Of a DNA stretch of 64,000 nucleotides, positions 56,328 to 64,000 are shown piece by piece. How positions within the stretch are numbered: the first letter of the stretch is position 1; the number at the start of each line of letters is the position of its first letter. The DNA comes from Shinisaurus crocodilurus (taxonomy: Eukaryota > Chordata > Lepidosauria > Squamata > Shinisauridae): assembly GCA_021292165.1 (NCBI GenBank), contig CM037879.1, positions 115,021,359 through 115,085,358 on the forward strand, in the 5' to 3' direction. A program made the translations under genes and the position numbers. The notes under the pieces are model-generated. The model was not told where the DNA came from. It made no database searches and was given only the letters and a program-made list of their open reading frames with translations.

Positions 56328-56588
56328 CAATAATACCTTGGATTGCAAGTAACTTGGTCTGAGAGCATTTTGCAAGACAAGCAATTTTTTTAAAAATAAA
56401 TTTTGACTTGATAAACAAGCGACGTCTTGCAATACAGGTGTAGGGATGTAACTGCTCGCCTCGAGCGGGCGTAGAGGGCCGAAATCGGCCCCGATCACGC
56501 CCGCCAGAGACTTGCTTTGATATAAGAGTGTTTTGGATTACAAGCACAGTTCCGGAACAAATTATGCTTGCAATCCAAGGTATTACTG
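56328..56588. mobile_element. Tc1/mariner-like MITE, copy 2, with nested GC-rich head
   Basis: Ends caataataccttggattgca and the inverted caatccaaggtattactg between TA dinucleotides (56326-56327 and 56589-56590). Relative to the 20231 copy, the middle (about 56441-56507) is replaced by sequence beginning tagggatgtaactgctcgcc, the head of the GC-rich hAT family without its other end. Confidence 0.8.
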
Positions 56589-57074
56589 TATCAAACTCTG
56601 ACATTATGCAACCCAAAGTCAAAAATAAAACAAAACAATGCTGAGTCATCTGGCCATCAAGTTTGCAACTGCTCCTGAGGATCTGCTGTTCTTAGCTGGA
56701 GCCATGGTGAAAAGGTAGGCACTACAGCCACCTGCATGGGTACCAGAATGGTATCCTATTCCCATTTCATGACAGATTTGCATACCAACAGATGTTACTA
56801 AGAAAGCAGGAAGTCTTCTCCACACCAGGTACAGTATATTAGAAGTGGAAGGGAGGGGAAGTGGAGACGAGAGGAGGGAAGACTCACTAACACAAACCAT
56901 CGTTTCTTACATCTCAGTGGGGTCACTGTGTTTGTTAATCCACTGGTGAACCTGCATTGAATCTGAGAAAAACCAAATTGCACAAGGCAGTCCTGTTAAG
57001 AGTGCCTTTAAACTGAGAGTGTAGAGTTCATGTGTCAGAAAACATTGGATGATTCCTCACCACAAGCACCTATA
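56589..57074. other. Unassigned stretch
   Basis: No recognised repeat or gene. Confidence 0.35.
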
Positions 57075-57076
57075 TA

Positions 57077-58489
57077 CAGTAATACCTTGGATTACGAGCA
57101 TAATTCGTTCCAGAACCATGCTTGTAATCCAAAACACTCGCATATCAAAGCGAGTTTTCCCATTAGAAATAATGGGAACTCAGATGATTTGTTCCACAAC
57201 CATTTACTCACTGCTTTGCTGGTTCCCTGGCAGGAAGCCCCATGGAGGGAGCCTGCAAAGCAGTGATTAAATGGTGTGTGGAGGGCAGGCACGGCGCAGC
57301 CACTCGCTCTGCAGGTGCCTCGCGCGCTGCCATGCCGGCTCCCGGGCAAGGAAGCGGCATGGCAGCGCGCAAGGTGCCCGCAGCGCGAGTGGCCGTGCCT
57401 CCCTGCCAGGGAGCCGGCAAAGCACTTTGCCAGCTCCCTGCCAGGGAGCTGCATGGAGGCATTCCCGCTGCTCCCTACCTATTCTAGGGGCGGTTCGCCT
57501 CCTCGGCGAGCCGCCCGCACTGCCATCGCTGGTCCCGTCACGTCCCTTGCTGCCCTGGAAGTGATGCGACGGGACCCTCGCGCTGCCGCTTTGCTCACCA
57601 GGGAGCTGCGTGGAGCTTTGCCAGGGAACTGCGTGGAGGCGTTCCCGCTGCTCCCTGCCTCTTCCAGGGGCGGTTCGCCTCCTCGGCGAGCCGCCCGCGC
57701 TGCTATCGCTGGTCCCGTCGCGTCCCTTGCTGCCCCGGAAGTGACGCGACGGGACCCTGCAGTTCCCGTCGTGTCACTTCCGGAGCAGCAAGGGACGCGA
57801 CGGGACTGGCGATAGCAGCGCGGGCGGCTCGCAGAGAGGCGAGCCCCTGCTGGAAGAGGCAGGGAGCAGCGGGAACGCCTCTACGCAGCTCCCTGGCAAA
57901 GTTCCACACAGCTCCCTGGCAAGTAAAGCGGCAGCGCGAGGCGCAGGCAGAGCGAGCGGCCGCTCACTCGCCTCCATTCGGCTCCCTGACAGCGAGCCGA
58001 ACGGAGGTGTGGCGCGGCCTCTCGCTCTGTGTGTGCCTCACGCTGCCGCTTTGCCGGCTCCCAGGCAGGAAGCAGGCAAAGCAGCAGCGCAAGGCGCACA
58101 CAGAGCGAGCGACGCGGCTCCCTCGCCTCACCTCCATGGGGTGCTTTGCTGGCTCCCGGGCAGGGAGCCAGCACAGCAGTGCAAGGTGCTGCCTCAGGGG
58201 CGCAAGGCGCCCGCACAGCGAGCGGCCTCACTTCCATGGGGCTCCCAGGCAGGGAGCCGGCGCAGCAGCGCGAGGCGCCTGCAGAGTGAGCGGCTGCGCC
58301 TCGCCTCCATGGGGCTCCCTCCCGGCTAGGCAAAGCCGGGGAGCTGGCACTTTAAGTGCTAGTCGGGGGCACAGCATGTGGCTCGTGTTCCGAGACACGC
58401 TCGTCCTCCAAATCGAAACAAATGATAAAATTTTGCTCGTTTTACGAGAAGCTCGTATACCGAGTTACTCGTAATCCGAGGTATTACTG
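57077..58489. mobile_element. Large TA-flanked element enclosing GC-rich modules
   Basis: Outer ends cagtaataccttggattacg and the inverted gtaatccgaggtattactg are flanked by TA, as in Tc1/mariner elements. The 1.2-kb interior is very GC-rich and built of repeats: agggagccggcaaagca-like units, cgcgctgctatcgctggtcc-like units in both orientations, and at least four copies of the gtcccgtcgcgtcccttgc / ggaagtgacgcgacggg segment of the hAT elements. The open frames are by-products of GC content. No transposase was recognised. Confidence 0.75.
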
Positions 58490-58504
58490 TATCTGGCCAT
58501 TTGT

Positions 58505-58857
58505 TCTACACATTGGGCTGCTTCATATGATCACCGCAGCCCACTGTGGGTTGTGGCGCATACTGGCATCCATTCTGAATATTCAGGCCATGACAGGTGG
58601 CTGCCATGGCTTATTGTGTCATGTGAACCCAGTGAGAGTGGCTTAGCAAACAACCCTCGCATGACACTAAAACAATCCATGGGTTTTGCGAGGGTTGTTT
58701 AACCCTTGCAGAAGCCACCCTCACTGGGTTTGCACAACATGATGAGCCATGGCAATTATAAGCGATTATTCAAAAGGGCGGCTGGCACACACCGCACAAC
58801 CCGCTATGGCTTAAATAAGCTACGGTGGGCTGCAGTGATTGTGTGAACCCGGTCATA
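58505..58857. mobile_element. Palindromic MITE (gaccgggttcacac family), copy 2
   Basis: The right end ctgcagtgattgtgtgaacccggtc and left gatcaccgcagcccac are inverted counterparts. The centre holds gagggttgtttaaccc and gcaaacaaccctcgc, which also pair. Related to 19207-19552. Confidence 0.55.
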
Positions 58858-61213
58858 GATTATTGTTAGAGACAATTAAATGGACCTATATACTCAGTAT
58901 GCATGCCAAAATTACAACTCTCTTTGTGTATTTTTTTAAATATAAGAGGGAAGGCTTGGCTATTTGTCCTGTGCTGATCAAACTGATTTAGTTATTATGA
59001 GATATGAAACCAAGAGTATAAATGCACAAAATAGCTTGTGTGTGTGTGTGTGTCCTTTTTAAAAATAATCTTGATTTAAACATGAGCATTTAAGCCTTCT
59101 TATAAATCATGCACCTGAAATCTCTCTGTACCTTAATGTGAACCCAATGTTCCTTATAACAATAAACTTGAATATATAGAAAAATAAGAATAATAAAGCA
59201 ACATTTCCAGCAGCAGCAGCAACTGGCATCTCTGGTCTTTGATAGAAGGTAGGGCCTTTAAAATATATTCTAGATTCCATTCTACCATTGAGGTACTCTG
59301 ACAATAAATTTAAAAAGTAGCAGTAATAATCATGTACTTAAGGTCATCACCGCCATTTTTTATTTTTTTTTTAAGTGAAATTACCCTGACAATGTGGGTA
59401 GTCCAGATAATTTGAGCCTTGGCAAGATTTCTGGATTTTCCTTTTAAAGGCTATTTTTTCAGCTCTAATAAACCCATGCACTTTTCTGCTCCACTGAGGA
59501 GCTTTTTGTCTTTCCCTGTAAAATAGCCTCCAGGTTGAGTCAATGTTGGCAACACAATCTTTCATATCAAAGTTTCCGTACTTGGTGGTCTCAAGTCTAG
59601 GACTGCAGCGGAAAGGTTTAATTGTCTGCTTTGTCAGGGATCCTGTTGGGGATTTTTTTTTTTTTTCCAAGCCAGCCTCAAACTGTACATTTCCAGCAAA
59701 TTGAACAATTGGCATAAAACTGAACTCTATTTTATCTGGCATTTACAGCTGCCAAAACTGGAAAAGACCTTACCACAGATCAAAATAGTGAGCACAGTCA
59801 AGTTGCCCAATAGTCTACTTTGCCTTATTAGAGGCCATAAAAGTGTAAGAAAGAAAAATTAAAGGTAATTTGCCACAGCCATTACTGTACTATAAAGTAA
59901 AGGAAGGCCTTTACTTCCTCCGTTTTAGAGTTGGCTCCAGCCATCCGCAGGAGGAGGGAGGACATCCATTTGCTAATCCCAACTGAGAGAAAATGGCAGA
60001 GGAGAGGGCAAGGTGAAATGGGGAGTGACAGGACCCTTAGCTTTCTCTTGTCAGAATAGACAGCCAACTGTCCAGAGGGATTAACTGATCCATGAAATGG
60101 GGAGAAATAATTTACTCCTCACGCAGAGCAAGAAGGAAGCAGGGGAACATTTCTGCCTCAGAACTGTTCTCCGAAACTCCAGAGGCTTTACAACTATACT
60201 CTTTCTTTAACAATCTAGACCCTAATGAATTATGTAAGGCTATGCTCCTGGCTTCCCCCACCCCACCCCCTCCGGCTTTTTGACATTCTCCCTGTGTTTT
60301 TTATTCCCCTGTTCTGAAGCTTTTTGACCAGTCAAATTGTACTCCTGTTCTTTACTGCCCTGCTCTTTTCCCTGTGCCTGGAAGGCATCATTCATTTGCC
60401 ATAATGCTGTCACTTGTCAGCATTTAAAGCTAGGTAGAAAATGGAGTTTTCTCCTCCCCTGCATGAGATCCTAGTTGTCAAAATAAAAGTCGTGGTAATT
60501 TCTCGCTACTTCCGAACAAAGAGACGCCCCAGGAGTGGGGCTACTAGAATAGTTACTTTGGGATAAGAGAACACTGAGACATATGGTCATTCCAATATTT
60601 GCTTTAGTGAATAGGAGCTTTTCTCACCATATAAATAGCAGATGGGAGACATCTGGCTTGGGACTCCAGCAGGGGGCACCTACACCAGAGTCCCAATCTA
60701 AACGTCCCCTCCCCAACTTGCTGGCTATTTGTGAAAATCTTACACTCAAGGGAAACCACATGATTAACATAACAAGTAGTGTCCCCCCGACACACACTTC
60801 AGTATCTGCATCTATTTCTCCCTGTTCAAAATTGCCATTTGTTTTCCTTGTATGTTCTCTCTGCTCCTTCTGCTCAACAAGTGGGCTGTCCAAGCTATGG
60901 TGGGTATCTCATTCAAAACACTCCAGAGAGACACCAAGCTATCAGGAGACCATCTTCTAACCCATTAGGTCCCAACTAACCATCCTGATTTATTAACCAG
61001 CAATCTGCCAACAGCAATAACAAGAAAGATCAATTGGAACTAAATGTTTAAGAGAAATTATTTTATGAATTCCCAATAAGATATTTTGGGTGCAGTCCTC
61101 CTAAGCCAGAAGAAATAGGTTCTATTAAAATTAATAAGATTTGCTTTCCGGTAAATATGCGTAAGAACATGCTATTTGAAATCCAATACAACATGTGGCA
61201 TTTTAGGTGGGTC
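58858..61213. other. Repeat-poor stretch, candidate conserved non-coding sequence
   Basis: Only a short (GT) tract at 59036-59054 and short T runs stand out. 59340-60480 has mixed composition without recognised repeats. The 123-codon minus-strand frame at 59371-59742 lacks a family motif and a second exon context, so I do not call it a gene. It is possibly unique regulatory DNA. Confidence 0.35.
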
Positions 61214-61222
61214 ATCACAGGA

Positions 61223-61381
61223 TAGGGATGTGTAAGTCTGGGGGGGGGGATCATAAAAATGGAGTGGGAGGGAGAAAAAAAATGAGAAACATTCCCCCTC
61301 CCAGCTTTTTGAGGAAATGGGTGGGTGTTCTGATGTTTTTCCTGTTTTTACCCATTTTTCCTCTAAGCCGTTACATCTCTA
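61223..61381. mobile_element. Short hAT MITE (tagggatgtgtaag)
   Basis: tagggatgtgtaag and the inverted ccgttacatctcta bound 159 bp, flanked by tcacagga (61215-61222) and tcccagga (61382-61389), an 8-bp duplication with one mismatch. The interior has aaacattccccctcccagc. Non-coding. Confidence 0.75.
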
Positions 61382-61606
61382 TCCCAGGATATGAACAGTT
61401 TTGAAAAATTTAGAATCCTGTGAGTTTTTCTACATTGAGAAGCTGCCCATTTCATATAGCTTATTCTGTATTGACAATGCTTAGGGTATCTAACAGGTGC
61501 TTCACCAGTGCCTCAGGGCGCACAAAGCAACAGTTTGCACACCTGATTCTTAATATGGACCTTACATATATCAAGGCAACTAAGTAAAAATAAATTTAAA
61601 AAGCTA
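61382..61606. other. Unassigned stretch
   Basis: No recognised feature. Confidence 0.35.
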
Positions 61607-61614
61607 ATCCTGAT

Positions 61615-62065
61615 GTATCCACGAATATTCGTGAGTCTCGGGGGGCTGAAGTGAGGCCAAAATTGGCCCCGCTCGGCCCCCCGAGACTCGTGTGCCTTAC
61701 CTTCCCGCCGCTCAGCCCACCGCTCCACACCACGCCGCCAGCGCGGGGTCCCATCGCATCACTTCCAGCTGCCAGGAAGTGATGCGATGGGACCCCGCAC
61801 TACATTTTTAGCACAAAAACCAGGGCAACCTAGCTTAAAATGGCCGCAATTTGCTATTCGCAGCCATTTAAAATTGGGTTGCCCTGGTTTTTGCACTAAA
61901 AACGTAGCGCGGGGTCCCGTCGTGTCACTTCCTGGCAGCCGGAAGTGATGCAATGGAACCCAGCACTGGCGGCACGGTGGATTGAGTGTCGTGCTGATTC
62001 GGGCCTTCAGGGGGGGCTCGCAGAGAAAAGGCGAGCACTCCCCCAAGGTAGGATGCAAACCCCTA
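61615..62065. mobile_element. GC-rich palindromic hAT element, copy E
   Basis: Close relative of 37875-38269 (tatccacgaatattcgtgag, ggccccgctcggcccccc, caatttgctattcgcagcc). Flanked by a perfect 8-bp duplication atcctgat (61607-61614 and 62066-62073). The first seven bases (tagggat) are missing next to the left TSD, explained by slippage between two gat words. Interior palindromes include the ggaagtgatgcgatgggacc segment in both orientations. Confidence 0.85.
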
Positions 62066-62148
62066 ATCCTGATGAATCAAAACATAATATTTTCTAGTAG
62101 CCTAATTCTGAATAAGACTTTTTCCTTAAAAAAAGAAAAGAAAAAAAA

Positions 62149-62175
62149 GAGGAGGAGGAGGCGGAGGAGGCGGCA
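62149..62175. repeat. (AGG)n-rich tract at the CR1 start
   Basis: A short GGA/GGC-rich repeat joining a run of A to the CR1 fragment at 62175. Confidence 0.6.
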
Positions 62176-62184
62176 AATGCTATT

Positions 62185-62695
62185 TTGGCCTGCATTAATA
62201 GAAGTATAGCTTCCAAATCTTGTGAAGTTCTAATTCCCCTCTATTCAGCACTGGTTAGTTCTCATCTTGAGTACTGTGTCCAGTTCTGGGCCCCACATTT
62301 TAGGAGAGATGTAGACAAATTGGAAAGGGTTCAGAGGAGGGCAACAAAGATGATCAGGGGACAGGAAACAAAGCCCTATGAGGAGAGACTGAAAGAACTG
62401 GGCATGTTTAGCCTTCAGAAGAGAAGACTGAGGAGAGATATGATAGCGCTCTTCAAGTACTTGAAAGGTTGTCATAGAGGAGGGCCAGGATCTCTTCTTG
62501 ATCATCCCAGATTGCAGGACACGGAATAATGGGCTCATGTTACAGGAAGCCAGATTCCTCCTGGACATCAGGAAAAATTTCCCGACTGTTAGAGCAACAC
62601 GCCAATCGAACCAACTACCTAGGGAGGTAGTGGGTTCTCCCACACTGGAGGCATTCAAGGTGCAGCTGGACAGACATCTGTCAGGGATGCTTTGA
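62185..62695 (+). pseudogene. CR1 ORF2 C-terminal fragment
   Basis: Reads [20 protein letters not shown] and [20 protein letters not shown], then in another frame [20 protein letters not shown] and FKVQLDRHLSGML, the far C-terminus of CR1 ORF2. A frame change lies at about 62510. This is the part lost from the 46.5-kb copy. Confidence 0.8.
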
Positions 62696-62697
62696 CT

Positions 62698-62861
62698 CAG
62701 GGCCGGTGCAAGGCAGTTTGGTGTAGTATGGTGCCCTAGGCAAGATCAGATATTTAGCGCCCCCCCTTCCCACTTGAGCCCTCCCTCCCTATTTCTGGTG
62801 CCCCCTTTAGCCCTGCACCCTAGGCAGCTGCCTAGTTGGCCTAATGGTAGCACCGGCCCTG
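62698..62861. mobile_element. hAT MITE (cagggccggtgc family), copy 2
   Basis: Perfect 12-bp termini cagggccggtgc/gcaccggccctg and a perfect 8-bp duplication ctttgact (62690-62697 and 62862-62869). Shares gccctaggca and ctaggcagctgcct with the larger copy at 32150-32574. Confidence 0.95.
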
Positions 62862-62947
62862 CTTTGACTTGGATTCCTGCATTGAGCAGGGGGTTGGACT
62901 CGATGGCCTTATAGGCCCCTTAGAACTCTACTATTCTATGATTCTAA

Positions 62948-64000
62948 GATGATGATAAGTATATTTATTTTATTTATTTATTAAATATACCATGTAATGG
63001 AATAAAATATAAGTGTTTTTCATATAAATATTAAAATATAACATATAATATAAAAATATTAAAAAATCACTTTTAAAATACACCATTAAAACAATTTCAA
63101 GTACTATAAGTACAACTACAAAATATAATATTCCTTGAAAAAATTGATTCATATGCTCAGTTTGTAGGTCTATAGAATTGGTTTCTCTTGAAACTTTTTA
63201 CTATTCTTGTTATGTCTTTCTTGGATATTCTAAACTTCAGAGGATGTACATGCAAGGGATATCACTTCTTCAAAAAGATTCAGCTCCAGGAATATGTTCA
63301 GAAACCTTTTATCTCTAATGAGAAGATATACTGAATGATTTCAAAGAAATCAAAGCTTAGAATGTGGGGAGAACATTTGAAGGATGATAAATGGGGTGGG
63401 GTGGGATAAAATAAAGCCTGTATTTGCAAATGAGCTATTTGGAGCTTTCAATATCAACACCACTACATAGATTAGTTGTAATAAATGCTGACCAGAAGCG
63501 AGTTGGTTCTGTTCACCACATGGAGAGTTGTCTACTGCCTATTTAAGAGGCATCCCCAGGAGGTCACTGAATGAGAGAGGCCTTGTGGGAGAACAGGAAG
63601 GTACTGTTTCAGTTTTGCAGAAGAGGCTTATGTGAGTGGTTGGTTGGGCATTATTATAACCTCTTCAGAGCCTGAACAATCCTGGGTCCAGATAAACTAG
63701 TAACTAGAGACAGTCCTCAGTTAAATGAACTTGCTAATTCTTCAAATTCTATGAAAGCAGCACCCCACTGACTTCTTTTAATAACTCCTCTATTTATTGC
63801 TTACACCCCACTGGGAAAAGACCACCAGGGCAAAACAACTTTTTACAATAACAACTTTTGACTGGAGAATTAACAAATTCAGCTTTACTGAGAGCTGTCT
63901 CTGATTCCAGGTCCATCTGGGCCCACAGTTGTTCAGGCCTCTGAGGAGATTATAAAGCTGCAAAAGAGAAACTGTATCCTTTAGGTCTGGTAGCAAGAAC
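62948..64000. other. AT-rich right flank
   Basis: Very AT-rich at 62950-63130 (runs of ATATAA and TTTAAAA), then ordinary composition. No recognised repeat family or gene to the end of the window. Confidence 0.4.

Larger units (their letters stand above)
62163..62947 (+). mobile_element. CR1 LINE 3' end, interrupted by a hAT MITE
   Basis: 62175-62690 encodes the C-terminal part of CR1 ORF2 and 62870-62947 is the 3' UTR, ending tactattctatgattctaag, the CR1-type ATTCTATG repeat end. The parts are separated by the 164-bp hAT at 62698-62861 with an 8-bp TSD. Confidence 0.85.

Noticed and set aside
57276..57815. 179-residue frame in the 57-58 kb GC-rich element
   Set aside because: Composed of internal repeats of the transposon, with similar frames on the other strand; no protein family motif.

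Overview
The window looks like intergenic or intronic DNA from a squamate reptile, most likely a lizard. The evidence is the repeat set: Sauria-type tRNA SINEs with (AAAT)n tails, CR1 LINEs with ATTCTATG-type ends, an L1 with an open ORF2, a DIRS element, several hAT families with 8-bp target duplications, and a Helitron-like pair. I found no host protein-coding gene or exon I could support, no functional RNA gene and no CRISPR array. Every recognisable long reading frame belongs to a transposable element.

Layout. 296-6218: a near-complete DIRS retrotransposon on the minus strand (gag, RT-RNase H-methylase-like, tyrosine recombinase) with inverted termini and an internal complementary region. 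7017-7627: a hAT element with an 8-bp TSD. 10341-10505: a 5S-rRNA-derived SINE with a CR1 tail. About 12700-18545: a broken Ty3/gypsy element on the minus strand, itself hit by an L1, three hAT-type elements and a Helitron. 20231-20477, 56328-56588 and 57077-58489: Tc1/mariner-like elements with TA duplications. 22081-24532: a 5'-truncated L1 with an uninterrupted 776-codon ORF2. 26690-27384: a Helitron-like element. 28778-28912: a near-perfect palindromic hAT MITE. 32150-32574 and 62698-62861: two related hAT MITEs. 37034-37468: a second copy of the 7-kb hAT family. 43776-44605: two Sauria SINEs. 46510-48840: a CR1 that keeps its 5' end but lacks the endonuclease. 62163-62947: a CR1 3' end split by a hAT MITE.

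A striking theme is a set of GC-rich islands (12.9, 15.9, 37.9, 53.6, 57.5 and 61.6 kb) in AT-rich surroundings. They are built from the same palindromic modules, including many copies of a segment resembling gtcccgtcgcgtcacttcc. Most have hAT-like ends (tagggatg...) and 8-bp TSDs. One is enclosed in an element with TA duplications, so the module occurs in more than one transposon context.

Stretches with no recognised repeat (notably 10.6-12.0, 29.99-31.2, 34.9-36.7, 49.7-53.0, 58.9-61.2 and 63.0-64.0 kb) are AT-rich and non-coding. A few contain homeodomain- or octamer-like words and could be conserved elements, which only alignment could show.
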